The notes: generated from the sequence alone by a model not told the origin. 53,645 bases of DNA from Bacillus sp. MUM 116 (GCF_001866655.1 NZ_MLYR01000045.1:1-53645), one strand, 5' to 3'; shown: positions 26,733 to 36,018, counted from the stretch's first letter. A program made the numbers and translations.

Positions 26733-27422
26733 ATGATTACCATTAAAAATTTAAGTCACGAATTTGTGATTGGAAAAAAGGGGAGACAGACAATAATCCC
26801 TGTTCTTAAAGATATAAGCTTTAGCGTGGAGCAAGGTGAAATTGTAACGATTGTCGGCCGGAGCGGTTCCGGAAAATCGACATTACTTAATTTGATCAGC
26901 GGATTTATTCATCCAAAAGAGGGAGAAATCTGGATATCTGATGAAAAAGTATCGGACTACAATGAAAGCAAGTTTGCTGATTTCCGTATTCAGCATCTTG
27001 GGTTCATTTTTCAAAGCTTTCAATTGATTCCGAGTATGACTGCCTTCCAAAATATTGAGCTTCCCTTAATATTAAAAGGTGTCAGTGAACACGAGCGGAA
27101 AAAGAAAACAGAGGAAATGCTCATTAAAGTGGGTTTACTGGACTATAAAGACCATTATCCAGGCGAATTGTCAGGCGGCCAGCAGCAGCGTGTCAGCATT
27201 GCCCGTGCATTAATCGTAAACCCGCCCATTATCCTGGCAGATGAGCCAACAGGAAGCCTTGATAGTGAAACCGAAGAGGATTTGTTGAGTTTTATTCAAG
27301 AATTAAACAGAGACCTTGGAATTACGTTCTTAATTATTACCCATGATGAGAAAGTCGCTGAAATCGGACATCGCATCATTGAATTAAAAGATGGAAGAAT
27401 GGTGGAGGCGGTGCAGCAATGA
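26733..27422 (+). CDS. MacB-like ABC exporter ATPase
   Basis: A 229-residue ATPase of the LolD/MacB/FtsE group: Walker [11 protein letters not shown]-loop [22 protein letters not shown] (residues 88 onward), signature [15 protein letters not shown], Walker [15 protein letters not shown] and switch His in [11 protein letters not shown] 26733 follows CAGGAGG. It overlaps the permease gene by four bases. This group typically powers mechanotransmission in antibiotic, lipoprotein or peptide export; the substrate here is unknown. Confidence 0.92.
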   Translation: MITIKNLSHEFVIGKKGRQTIIPVLKDISFSVEQGEIVTIVGRSGSGKSTLLNLISGFIHPKEGEIWISDEKVSDYNESKFADFRIQHLGFIFQSFQLIPSMTAFQNIELPLILKGVSEHERKKKTEEMLIKVGLLDYKDHYPGELSGGQQQRVSIARALIVNPPIILADEPTGSLDSETEEDLLSFIQELNRDLGITFLIITHDEKVAEIGHRIIELKDGRMVEAVQQ

Positions 27423-28771
27423 GACTAAAAGATCAATTTCGCTTTGTCCGGCAAAATATGAAAAAAAATAAAACAAGGGTGTTTATGACAATTCTTGCAA
27501 CGGCAATGGGATGTGCTTTTTTAATTGTCCTTGCATCGGTTGGTTTTGGACTGCAAAAATCAGTTGTCGACGAAGTGACGAGCCGAAGAGTGGTAACGCA
27601 AATTGATGTACACGGAAAAGAAACTGGTAATAATGGCGGGTTTCGTCAACTAACGATAAAGGATGTTCAAGGTTTTGAAAAAATTAAAAATGTAAAAGCC
27701 GTGACACGCAGGCAAATGTTGAGCCAGGAAAGTACCTTTTCAATAGGAAATTATCAGGAAGGAACAGAAACATTTGTTACCCATTTCCCATCTGAAGTCA
27801 AAGCGGGTTTTGAATTGTCGAAAGGTCGGCTTCCAAAAAATAAAGATGAAATTATTGTCGGTTATGATTTTCCGCTTAATCTTGTTTCAAAGGATGCTGG
27901 GGATGATATTTATGATAAACACGGACAAATCAAAAAAGGGAATCGCTATAATGGAAATTTAATTGGAAAAAATCTTAAGCTGCCTGTAAAGCAATTTTTC
28001 GATGGAAAAGAACAAACGAAAACCATTTCACTTACAGTTGTTGGAATTTCTAAAAAGCCAACTAAGGAATGGAATCAGGATCGAAGTGTTTTTATTTCAG
28101 AAGACATGTTGAAAGAAATTGAAGTTTTTACGAAAACACCGAAAGGGATTGTTCTGGAACCGGGCAGCAAGGTCAACCAAAAAGATTTGGAACAGCAAAG
28201 GGATACATTTGATGAAGTAAAAATTTATGCAAAGAACATGGAAGCGGTCCAAGGTATTGTTGATACATTAAAAAAGCAAAACTATGCTACCTATTCGGTT
28301 GTCAATGAACTAAAAGAAGTCAATATGATGTTCACAATTGTAAAAGCAGGTTTGATTTTTATTGGGACTATTGCGATTTTAATTGCTTCAATTGGGATTT
28401 ATAATACGATGACAATGGCGGTTACGGAGCGGGCACCCGATATTGGAATTATGAAGGCAATTGGGGCAAACCCAAAAGTGATCAAGAGGATCTTCCTGTT
28501 GGAAAGCAGTTATATTGGCTTAATCGGGGCGGTGATTGGGACCGTTGTGTCTTATCTTATTAGTTACACCGTCAATTTTGCAATCCCGCTAATTATTAAG
28601 CAGGCATTTGGTCAAAAACCACCGGAAAATTTAATTTTTAGCGATATCCCGCTGATTTTGCCGATAATCTGCGTAATCATCTGTTATGTAGTTACGATCA
28701 TTTCCGGATACCGTCCTGCACTAAGAGCAACGAAAGTAGATGTGCTAAAGGCAATGAGAAGAGAAATATAG
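27419..28771 (+). CDS. MacB/FtsX-type ABC permease
   Basis: A 450-residue membrane protein with a first membrane segment at about residues 20-42, a large extracytoplasmic domain (about 45-300) and three C-terminal membrane segments. The conserved FtsX loop SIGIYNTMTMAVTERAPDIG, followed by IMKAIGA, is present. There is no MFP (MacA-like) gene next to it. A 45-residue gap then leads to the holin gene; an inverted repeat (CATATGTT / AACATATG) lies at about 28832-28866. Confidence 0.9.
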   Translation: MRLKDQFRFVRQNMKKNKTRVFMTILATAMGCAFLIVLASVGFGLQKSVVDEVTSRRVVTQIDVHGKETGNNGGFRQLTIKDVQGFEKIKNVKAVTRRQMLSQESTFSIGNYQEGTETFVTHFPSEVKAGFELSKGRLPKNKDEIIVGYDFPLNLVSKDAGDDIYDKHGQIKKGNRYNGNLIGKNLKLPVKQFFDGKEQTKTISLTVVGISKKPTKEWNQDRSVFISEDMLKEIEVFTKTPKGIVLEPGSKVNQKDLEQQRDTFDEVKIYAKNMEAVQGIVDTLKKQNYATYSVVNELKEVNMMFTIVKAGLIFIGTIAILIASIGIYNTMTMAVTERAPDIGIMKAIGANPKVIKRIFLLESSYIGLIGAVIGTVVSYLISYTVNFAIPLIIKQAFGQKPPENLIFSDIPLILPIICVIICYVVTIISGYRPALRATKVDVLKAMRREI

Positions 28772-28880
28772 AGTCTAGCGTCGTGATTTGCGAAAATCAT
28801 GTTTTCATGGACAACCATTTCGTTTTCCCCGCATATGTTTATAGAAAAGACAATCGACAACATATGAAGGGAGTGGAAGC

Positions 28881-29147
28881 ATGATTAACTGGAAGGTCCG
28901 TTTAAAAAATAAACATTGGGTTCTTGCTTTTGTATCGCAGGTTATGATTGTTTTACAAATGATTTTGTCCGGATTAAATATGTTAGGTTTAATTCATTTT
29001 GAACTGACACAAGCGATTCAAAGCTCAGTACTAACCTTTATTAATGCCATCTTTGTTATTTTATCTCTGCTGGGACTCGTTCAAGATCCAACCACAAAGG
29101 GATATGGGGATAGTGATCGTGCCATGAGTTATAAAGATCCAAATTAA
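28881..29147 (+). CDS. PhiLC3-type phage holin homologue
   Basis: An 88-residue protein with two membrane segments (about residues 14-34 and 45-66) and a charged C-terminus. It begins MINWKVRLKNKHWVLAF and ends with a GLVQDPTTKGYGDSDRA segment, which is typical of the phage phiLC3 holin family. The binding site GAAGGGAG precedes ATG 28881. No endolysin, tail or other phage gene is nearby, so this is an isolated holin-like gene of the kind found in Bacillus chromosomes. Confidence 0.8.
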   Translation: MINWKVRLKNKHWVLAFVSQVMIVLQMILSGLNMLGLIHFELTQAIQSSVLTFINAIFVILSLLGLVQDPTTKGYGDSDRAMSYKDPN

Positions 29148-29225
29148 ATATTTACGATTAAAGGGCAGCATTTGGCCGGCAATATCGGTGCTTCCGTTTT
29201 TACATTGATTTAAAAATCCATCCAT
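29061..29225 (-). CDS. Possible 54-residue ORF antisense to the holin 3' end
   Basis: On the minus strand an ATG at 29225 lies eight bases after AAAGGGAGT, a good binding site. The frame runs 54 codons, starting MDGFLNQCKNGSTDIAG, and ends inside the holin gene (87-base overlap). I do not recognise the product. The intergenic half looks more protein-like than the overlapping half, so the real gene may be a truncated remnant. Listed because of the strong binding site; it may be fortuitous. Confidence 0.28.
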   Translation of the reverse strand: MDGFLNQCKNGSTDIAGQMLPFNRKYLIWIFITHGTITIPISLCGWILNESQQR

Positions 29226-29286
29226 AGTGATGCACTCCCTTTATTTTGAATAGGATAAATTATCCTGTCAAAAAGGGGATTACGAG

Positions 29287-29475
29287 ATGTGGCTTTGGAT
29301 TAGTCTGGGTCTGCTAGTATTTTTAATCGTTCTTGAGGAAATGATTAATTGGGGATGGAATCGTTATTTATACGGTCCGAATTTGGAACGAAAACAAAAA
29401 TGGAAAAAAAGAATGCATTCTATTACAGAAAAATGGAAAAAAATAAGAACAAAATCGCAGAGCTCATTACATTGA
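29287..29475 (+). CDS. Small membrane protein, 62 residues
   Basis: Starts at ATG 29287 nine bases after AAAAGGGG. One N-terminal membrane segment (about residues 2-20, MWLWISLGLLVFLIVLEE), then a strongly basic tail with many Lys and Trp. A terminator overlaps its 3' end (29457-29487), which supports it as a real transcription unit. Function unknown. Confidence 0.6.
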   Translation: MWLWISLGLLVFLIVLEEMINWGWNRYLYGPNLERKQKWKKRMHSITEKWKKIRTKSQSSLH

Positions 29476-29487
29476 GCTCTGCTTTTG
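29457..29487 (+). terminator. Terminator of the 62-residue gene
   Basis: GCAGAGCTCA pairs with TTGAGCTCTGC across a short loop and is followed by TTTT. The convergent minus-strand gene ends at 29490, so it may serve both. Confidence 0.82.
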
Positions 29488-29489
29488 GG

Positions 29490-29735
29490 TTAGTTTGAAG
29501 TCGGATTGTTTCCCTTATTTTTGTTTAGGTAATCACGAAGGACATTAATGAGGAAAAAGAAAATAAAAAAGATTAAAATGATGTATTCTGCAGGCTCCAT
29601 AACTCGAAATGGATTTAACGCTTTTTTAATCACACCATTATTGTCGAGTCCCATCAAAATATCGATTCCAATAATTAATGAAAATGAAAATGCAGCTAAC
29701 AATATGATAACAAAAAATAACTTCAAGGTCTTCAC
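29490..29735 (-). CDS. Two-TM small membrane protein divergent from the germinant receptor operon
   Basis: An 81-residue protein with membrane segments at about 5-28 (LFFVIILLAAFSFSLIIGI) and 50-67 (YIILIFFIFFFLINVL), a short middle region and a polar tail. The start is read as GTG 29735 with a poor binding site. It is transcribed away from the gerA-like gene 143 bases away. Its size and two-helix layout resemble the small D subunits reported with some GerA-type receptors, but sequence similarity was not checked. Function unassigned. Confidence 0.55.
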   Translation of the reverse strand: MKTLKLFFVIILLAAFSFSLIIGIDILMGLDNNGVIKKALNPFRVMEPAEYIILIFFIFFFLINVLRDYLNKNKGNNPTSN

Positions 29736-29877
29736 CTACATAATCGTTATATACATATTGTTTGTACCGTTTAATTGTATATACTATTACAGCTTTGGAT
29801 AATTTGGTGATTTTTGGACAATCTACCCAATATTAGAGAAATTATTGATAAGATAATTTCTAAGTGAGGCGGAGATT

Positions 29878-31479
29878 GTGTCAATTTTAACCAATATTTT
29901 AAAAAAGAAACAGAAAATGCGGCAAAACGATAATTATCGCCAAATGTTGGATCCAGGTAAACCAAAAAATTTACCAATCAATAGTGATTATCAAGAAAAT
30001 ATTTCAAGAATTAAGGGCGAATTTGGGGATAGTACCGATATTGTTTTTCGTGAAATTAGCTTTTCAAAAGTAAAAGGGTCTGTCGTTTATGTGGATGGCT
30101 TAGCAGATAACCATACAATTAACGATTTTTTTATTGAAGCATTAACGGAAGAATCGAAAATAGTGGAAATTAATTCCTTTGAATGGATGCTCAATTTTGC
30201 AACAGGATTGGGAAGTGTCCAAGCAATCGATAATTGGGACAAGGTTTATGAATTTCTGTTATCCGGCAACACGATTATTTTTCTAGATGGATACAATCAG
30301 GCAATCAGTGTTGAGACAAAGGGGTGGGAAAAAAGAGCGATTTCTGAACCTACAACGGAATTATCCATCCGGGGACCAAAGGATTCCTTTACAGAAACAT
30401 TACGAACAAATACAGCACAAATCCGGAGAAGGATAAAAAGTCCGAATTTATGGCTTGAAACGATTAAAATAGGTACTGTTAGCCAAACAGATGTCGGCAT
30501 TATGTACATTAAAGGGATTGCGAATGAAAAAATTGTCACCGAAGTGAAAGAAAGGTTAAATCGAATCAATATGGATTCGATTGTTGGTTCAGGCTATATT
30601 GAGCAATTGATCGAAGATCAGTCTTGGACTTCATTTCCTACTACCTTTCATGTAGAAAGACCGGATGTGGTGACCTCTCATTTACTAGAAGGGAGAATTG
30701 CGCTAATTGTTGATGGTTCACCATTTGTTTTGACGGTCCCGGCGATATTTATTCAATTTTTTCAGGCACCGGATGATTATTATTCTCGTTTTGACCTATC
30801 TACTGCGATTCGGTTGTTAAGGATATTAGCTTTTTTCATCGCGATTATGGGACCGGCACTCTATATCTCGGCAACAACCTTTCATCAGGAAATGATACCG
30901 ACCACCATGGCAATTGCGATTGCAGCACAACGGGAAAACGTACCATTTCCTGCTTTTGTTGAAGCCCTGATTATGGAGGTTACCTTTGAAATACTTAGGG
31001 AAGCGGGCCTGAGACTTCCGAGAGCAGTAGGGCAGGCCGTTTCTATCGTTGGTGCTTTGGTTATTGGGCAGGCGGCAGTTCAAGCAGGTTTTGTTTCTCC
31101 AGTAATGGTGATTGTGGTTTCCATTACAGCGATTGCCAACTTTTCGACCCCGAGCTTTGCAATGGCAATTGCTGCTCGGTTAATCCGCTTCATACTGATG
31201 TTCCTGGCCACCATTTTAGGCTTTTATGGAATTATGTTAGGGATCATGTTTATGAGTATCCATTTATGTTCACTCAGGTCATTTGGGATTCCATATATGA
31301 TGCCATTAGCCCCATTTAATATTCGAAATCAGCAGGATGTATTTTTGCGCTTCCCAATATGGGCAATGAAAAATCGACCGATGTTTATTAGTAAAGGAAA
31401 TATGGCAAGAACAGGTGAAAATCAAAAGCCAAGTCCGCCTGATAAAAATAACCAAACCGGAACAAATGGTGAACAATGA
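29878..31479 (+). CDS. Germinant receptor A subunit (GerA/GerKA family)
   Basis: A 533-residue spore inner-membrane protein that senses nutrients during germination. It has the soluble N-terminal half (residues 1 to about 280, with KGSVVYVDGLAD and SVETKGWEKRAISEPTTELSIRGPKDSFTETL beginning at residue 141), then about five membrane segments containing GPALYISATTFHQEMIPT and AVGQAVSIVGALVIGQAAV. GTG 29878 follows GAGGCGGAG. The C-terminal tail is polar (SPPDKNNQTG). First gene of an A-C-B operon, the gerK order. Confidence 0.93.
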   Translation: MSILTNILKKKQKMRQNDNYRQMLDPGKPKNLPINSDYQENISRIKGEFGDSTDIVFREISFSKVKGSVVYVDGLADNHTINDFFIEALTEESKIVEINSFEWMLNFATGLGSVQAIDNWDKVYEFLLSGNTIIFLDGYNQAISVETKGWEKRAISEPTTELSIRGPKDSFTETLRTNTAQIRRRIKSPNLWLETIKIGTVSQTDVGIMYIKGIANEKIVTEVKERLNRINMDSIVGSGYIEQLIEDQSWTSFPTTFHVERPDVVTSHLLEGRIALIVDGSPFVLTVPAIFIQFFQAPDDYYSRFDLSTAIRLLRILAFFIAIMGPALYISATTFHQEMIPTTMAIAIAAQRENVPFPAFVEALIMEVTFEILREAGLRLPRAVGQAVSIVGALVIGQAAVQAGFVSPVMVIVVSITAIANFSTPSFAMAIAARLIRFILMFLATILGFYGIMLGIMFMSIHLCSLRSFGIPYMMPLAPFNIRNQQDVFLRFPIWAMKNRPMFISKGNMARTGENQKPSPPDKNNQTGTNGEQ

Positions 31480-32684
31480 TGAAAAAATGTTTGCTGTTTT
31501 TTTTTCTATTGCTCATGTTTCTTCCAATTGTCTCTGGTTGCTGGAATCAGAAAGAGCTGACGGATTTAGCATTTGTCATGGCGATGGGTGTTGATCGGGG
31601 AGAGGATAAAAAATTTCATTTATCCGTTCAAATTGTGAACCCGGGAAATGTTTCATTAGGACAGGGCGGCGGTGGTCAGGGATTGCCGATTGTCGTATAT
31701 AAAACTGCTGGTAATACAGTAACAGAAGGTGCAAGAAATTTAACAAAGCAAATATCACGGCGTCTATATTATGCTCACACGAATTTGGTTGTTGTAAGTG
31801 AGGAAATTGCAAAAACGGATTTCCTCGATATAATGGATGCCTTGGACCGCGATCCGGAATTTCGTACCACAACGGAGCTGGTGGTTGCAAGGCATTCTTC
31901 GGCAGAGGATGTGATTTCAACCCTGTCACTTCTAGATAAACTCCCCGTAAATAAGATTACGAAAGAAATCAAAGGAACTGAAAAAACGCTGGGAGAAAAT
32001 ATGCACATCACAATCGATGATATCTTGGCCTCATTAGTATCGAGTGGAAAACAAGCAGTTGCAAACGGAATAAAACTAATTGGTAATAAAGATGAGGTGG
32101 GGAAAGCGGATATTCTTCAAAAAACAAAGGCTGACGCTATACCTTCGGCCGATGGACTTGCCATTTTTAAAAGCGGAAAATTACGTGGCTGGGTTGATCA
32201 GAAATACGCCCGCGGAGTGGTATGGTTGCTAAACAAGGCAGAAAGTACAGCGATAAATTTGAATTGGAATGGCAAAAAAGCTGCATTAACCATCGCACCG
32301 ATTCGTTCGAAAACGAATGTCTCAGCAATCATGAAAAATGGAAAACCTGTGATCAATGTATTGGTTGAAAACGAGGGATGGATAAGTGAAGCGAATACTA
32401 CGATCGATTTGACAAATCCAGAAGTGATTAAAACAATTGATCAAAAAGTTGAAAAAGAAATTAAGAAGGAAATACAAGCAGCAATAAAAGCAGTCCAGAA
32501 GAAAAAAAGTGATGTGATTGGCTTCGGTGAAGTCATCCATCGAACCTACCCGACTTATTGGAAGAAAGTAAAAAACGATTGGATAAATCATTTTCCTGAG
32601 CTTGAAGTAAAAGTCAAGGTCGACTCTTATGTAAGACGTGAAGGAATACGGGTGAACCCATTCTGGGATAATTTAACAAAATAA
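31476..32684 (+). CDS. Germinant receptor C subunit lipoprotein (GerC family)
   Basis: A 402-residue lipoprotein with signal segment ending in lipobox IVSGC (Cys about 22), then WNQKELTDLAFVMAMGVDRGED, the classic Ger(x)C opening. The C-terminal third has the YPTYWKKVKNDWINHFPELEV segment common to the family. It overlaps the A subunit gene by four bases and should be anchored on the outer face of the spore inner membrane. Confidence 0.93.
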   Translation: MMKKCLLFFFLLLMFLPIVSGCWNQKELTDLAFVMAMGVDRGEDKKFHLSVQIVNPGNVSLGQGGGGQGLPIVVYKTAGNTVTEGARNLTKQISRRLYYAHTNLVVVSEEIAKTDFLDIMDALDRDPEFRTTTELVVARHSSAEDVISTLSLLDKLPVNKITKEIKGTEKTLGENMHITIDDILASLVSSGKQAVANGIKLIGNKDEVGKADILQKTKADAIPSADGLAIFKSGKLRGWVDQKYARGVVWLLNKAESTAINLNWNGKKAALTIAPIRSKTNVSAIMKNGKPVINVLVENEGWISEANTTIDLTNPEVIKTIDQKVEKEIKKEIQAAIKAVQKKKSDVIGFGEVIHRTYPTYWKKVKNDWINHFPELEVKVKVDSYVRREGIRVNPFWDNLTK

Positions 32685-32710
32685 CCCTTTGAAAAGGGGA
32701 AATGGAGTAA

Positions 32711-33823
32711 ATGGAAAAGATCAAAATAAATGCAACCCAGCTTTTCGCCCTTGTTGTTCTATTTGAAATGGGTAGTTCGATTCTCTTTGGGCTTGGAGGA
32801 GGGGCAAAACAGGACGCATGGATTGCCATTTTATTCGGATTAACAGGCGGTTTACTCGTCTTTTTCGTTTACTATCGTCTGTTTCTATTTTATCCAGATT
32901 TAGTTTTAACAAGCTATTTGCAAAAAATTATCGGAAAATGGCCTGGCAAAATTATTGGTTTATTATATATCAGTTATTTCATCTACCTAGCGGCAAGAGT
33001 ATTACGAGATTTCGGTGAACTTTTGGTAACAACTGTTTATACAAATACACCGTTATTTGTCATCAACACATTATTGGTTCTGACCATTATATATGGAATT
33101 CATAAAGGGCTGGAAGTAATCGCAAGGGTAGCCCAGCTTTATTTTGCGATTGTCTACTTTATGGCTATCGGGGGATTTTTGTTAATTATTTTTTCGGGTT
33201 TGATTGATTTTGAATTTCTCAAGCCCATTCTTGAAAATGGCTGGAAACCTGTTATTAAAGCGTTTCTTGGTGAAACTATTACCTTTCCTTTTGGGGAAAT
33301 GATTGTTTTCACCATGATCCTTCCGTTTGTTAATGAACCAAAAAAGGTGAAATTTGTTTGCGTTGGGGGGATGATTTTAAGCGGGATTAATATTTCCATT
33401 ACCGCGATTATTACGATTTCGACCATTGGGGCGGATCTTTATACCCGCTCTAATTTTCCATTGTTATCAACTGTCTCGAGAATTCAACTGGCAAATTTTA
33501 TTGAGCGGCTGGATGTTCTTTTTATGCTTTACTTGATCATTGGCGGCTTTTTTAAAGTCTCACTGTTTTTTTATGCAGCGGTTACGGGTGCAGCAGATAT
33601 CTTTCAATTTAAACAGAAGGAGAAGCTCTCGTTTCCAATCGGCCTAATTGTTTTGTTTGCTTCTGTAACCATCGCCTCCACATATGCTGAGCACATTAAG
33701 GAAGGACTGGTTGTAGTACCAATCTATTTACAGTGGCCATTTCAAATAATCATTCCTGTTAGCTTGCTCATTATTGCATATTTTCGAAACAGCAAGAAAA
33801 CACCTGAGCTGAATGTAAATTAA
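32711..33823 (+). CDS. Germinant receptor B subunit (GerB / APC-like)
   Basis: A 370-residue membrane protein with ten predicted segments of the spore germination (GerAB) family, related to amino acid transporters. Features: INATQLFALVVLFEMGSSIL at the start, YISYFIYLAARVLRDFGELL, and a conserved PFGEMIVFTMILPF. It probably binds the germinant, as shown for GerAB. ATG 32711 follows AAAAGGGG, 26 bases after the C gene. Specificity cannot be read from sequence. Confidence 0.92.
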   Translation: MEKIKINATQLFALVVLFEMGSSILFGLGGGAKQDAWIAILFGLTGGLLVFFVYYRLFLFYPDLVLTSYLQKIIGKWPGKIIGLLYISYFIYLAARVLRDFGELLVTTVYTNTPLFVINTLLVLTIIYGIHKGLEVIARVAQLYFAIVYFMAIGGFLLIIFSGLIDFEFLKPILENGWKPVIKAFLGETITFPFGEMIVFTMILPFVNEPKKVKFVCVGGMILSGINISITAIITISTIGADLYTRSNFPLLSTVSRIQLANFIERLDVLFMLYLIIGGFFKVSLFFYAAVTGAADIFQFKQKEKLSFPIGLIVLFASVTIASTYAEHIKEGLVVVPIYLQWPFQIIIPVSLLIIAYFRNSKKTPELNVN

Positions 33824-33857
33824 AAAAACAACCATTTAGGTTACGAATGGCTGTTTT
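33824..33857 (+). terminator. Terminator of the germinant receptor operon
   Basis: AAAAACAACCATT pairs with AATGGCTGTTTTT with one mismatch, followed by T-rich sequence, just after the gerB stop. Confidence 0.72.
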
Positions 33858-33896
33858 TGTATGTAATATAAGAATTTATAAATTGCTTTGAGAATG

Positions 33897-34018
33897 GTCC
33901 AACTCCGGCGCCTAGCCCCTCGAGGTCACAAGCCAATCCGCCCAAAAGGTTAAAGAACAACCTTTCGGCCGACTTGTCTTGTGCTTTTCGGGGCTAATCA
34001 AGGCGCCTGCGCTTTTCT
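33897..34018. repeat. Dispersed, highly structured intergenic repeat
   Basis: A GC-rich island of about 120 bases in AT-rich surroundings that folds as nested stems: GGCGCC and TAGCCCC (33907-33919) pair with GGGGCTA (33990-33996) and GGCGCC (34002-34007); CACAAG (33927-33932) with CTTGTG (33978-33983); and AAAAGGTT (33944-33951) with AACCTTT (33959-33965). I recognise the GGCGCCTAGCCCCTCGAG core as a widespread Bacillus intergenic repeat. It lies between two gene 3' ends. Confidence 0.65.
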
Positions 34019-34028
34019 TAAAAAACAA

Positions 34029-35753
34029 TTATAGGTTTGGAGTTTGCAAACTTTTGAATAATTTTGCCTTTTTGGGATTTGACGGCAATACAATGGTGAC
34101 TAGCGTTCCTTCGTTCTTTTGACTTTCAAATGTAATGGTTCCTTTATGTGACTGAACAATCTTGAAACTGACCGTTAATCCTAATCCAGTCCCTTTTTCT
34201 TTCGAGGAGTAAAACGGCTCGCCAATCTTCGCCAGTCTCTCCTTGGTAATGCCGCAGCCATTATCTCTCACTTTAATGGTTACCTGATCCTGCTTGGTTT
34301 TTTCAATGCTAACCCAAACCGTGCCTCCGTTTTGTGAGGCCTCGATGGCATTTTTAACTATATTAATAAATAACTGCTTAAGCTGGTTTGGTTCACATTC
34401 CATAAGCGTTTCCTCTTCGGTAAATGCTGATTCGATTTGCACATTGTAAAGACTAGCTTCAGTGTTTAACAGCGAAATACAATCGAACATGATTTTTTGG
34501 ATATCCGCTTTCGTAAATTTTAGAACCTGTGGTTTTGCTAATAGTAATAGTTCACCAACAATATGGTTGATTCGGTCAAGTTCGTCCAACATGATTTGGT
34601 GATATAATTGATGCTTTTGGTCCTCCATTTGCAATAGTTGGACAAATCCTTTCAAAGAAGTAAGCGGATTGCGAATTTCATGGGCGACACTTGCGGATAA
34701 TTCTCCAACGACTGATAGTTTCTCTGTCCTTCTTAACCGTTCCTCAGTTTGTCTCAGCTTTGATACATCTCTACCATAACCAATAATCCCTGTAATTTCT
34801 CCATTGATGACAATGGGAAGGGAGGTCGTTTGCAATGTAATCCTATTCCCCTCGGCATGAGGGATATATATTTCATAAATTACAGGGGTACTATCATCAA
34901 CAACCGTTGAGATAAATTCCTTTAGGTGGTGGCGGAACCGTTTTGGCAATATGCATTTCACATTTTTACCAATCATTTCTTCTCTTTTAAAGCCGGTAAT
35001 AATTTCAAACTGCGGATTCAAATTGGAAATGACTCCGTTTAAGTCCATCATATAAACAATATCGGGGCTATATTCAAACAATGATTTGTATTGCTGCTGA
35101 CTCTCTGCAAGCTTCTTAGCCATGTCTTTTTTTTCTGTTATATCACGGCCAATAATCACCAGGCCCTGTCTAGAACCATCCGAATTAAATAAAGGGACTT
35201 TAATGGTATCAAATGTTTTAATAGAGCCATCGGGGATTGAAACGATCTCTTCACAACGGGTCACGGTTCCATTTTTCCATGTTTCTTCATCAGATACTTC
35301 GCAATAGCGAAGGGCATCTGCATAATAATCCGAAAAGGCCGCTAATTCAGAGTCTTTTTTCCCACGGTAATCAACATTTTCAAGCTGAAATAACTTTAAC
35401 CCGAAATCATTTGCTTCAATCCATTTTCCTTCTCCATCCTTAAAGTTTACAAAATCAACCATTGAATTGATTAAGGTGGAGAGACGTTTTTCATCTTCCT
35501 TGGAAGCGTGTAATTCTTCTTTTTTACTTATAAAGAAATAAATCCCACTCCCTGTTACAATCACATAAAAGATTTCTTTTAGCCGTTCAATAATCCAAAT
35601 TAAATGAACGGGGAGAAATTGTTCAATTAAATAATTCGTCCCATATATCCAAATAAAACTAAAAATGAAATATAAAATCACAAGTTTATGTTTCTTCATG
35701 TACTTCTCCAGTTCTATCAGAAAGTGATTTTTCTTTGGTTGTTTAAAAAACAT
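34029..35753 (-). CDS. PAS-domain sensor histidine kinase (KinE-like)
   Basis: A 574-residue membrane-linked kinase. Two membrane segments are near residues 24-42 and 60-76, so little is outside the cell. Two PAS domains follow (about 90-210 and 218-335), the second opening YKSLFEYSPDIVYMMDLNG. The phosphoacceptor is His358 in SASVAHEIRNPLTSLKGF, followed by HATPase_c with N-box NIVKNAIEAS, DNGCGI and GTGLGLTVS. This matches the sporulation kinase group that phosphorylates Spo0F. There is no cognate regulator gene beside it, as usual for Kin proteins. Divergent from sigX. Confidence 0.88.
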   Translation of the reverse strand: MFFKQPKKNHFLIELEKYMKKHKLVILYFIFSFIWIYGTNYLIEQFLPVHLIWIIERLKEIFYVIVTGSGIYFFISKKEELHASKEDEKRLSTLINSMVDFVNFKDGEGKWIEANDFGLKLFQLENVDYRGKKDSELAAFSDYYADALRYCEVSDEETWKNGTVTRCEEIVSIPDGSIKTFDTIKVPLFNSDGSRQGLVIIGRDITEKKDMAKKLAESQQQYKSLFEYSPDIVYMMDLNGVISNLNPQFEIITGFKREEMIGKNVKCILPKRFRHHLKEFISTVVDDSTPVIYEIYIPHAEGNRITLQTTSLPIVINGEITGIIGYGRDVSKLRQTEERLRRTEKLSVVGELSASVAHEIRNPLTSLKGFVQLLQMEDQKHQLYHQIMLDELDRINHIVGELLLLAKPQVLKFTKADIQKIMFDCISLLNTEASLYNVQIESAFTEEETLMECEPNQLKQLFINIVKNAIEASQNGGTVWVSIEKTKQDQVTIKVRDNGCGITKERLAKIGEPFYSSKEKGTGLGLTVSFKIVQSHKGTITFESQKNEGTLVTIVLPSNPKKAKLFKSLQTPNL

Positions 35754-35870
35754 TTTCTTACTTTTTTATAGTACTAGATTTTGGCTCCTTTTGGAATAAT
35801 GCAATTCTGGAAATCTGGATAACTCTATTATTTTAAACTTTTTTAGTGAAAATGAGATATTTTAAAAAAA

Positions 35871-35888
35871 GGTTACAAATTGGTTACA
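35871..35888 (+). promoter_or_regulatory. GGTTACA direct repeat with 11-base period
   Basis: GGTTACA occurs at 35871-35877 and 35882-35888, an 11-base period like that of TTxACA half-sites for PhoP/OmpR-type regulators. It lies in the divergent region between the PAS kinase and sigX genes. Only two copies were found, so the assignment is tentative. Confidence 0.3.
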
Positions 35889-36018
35889 TTGAAGAATAAA
35901 AGATTTTACCGGATTTTAACCCTTTTTTCTGGAAAAAACAGTATGATTTGTAGGGAGTATGAAATGAAACGGAAGAGTTTTCCTTTGCCGTATGTGATGG
36001 TGATAGGAGTGAGCATGA

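Noticed and set aside
28831..28866. Forespore sigma factor promoter before the holin gene
   Set aside because: GCATA and CATATGA resemble -35 and -10 elements, but the 25-base spacing is too long.
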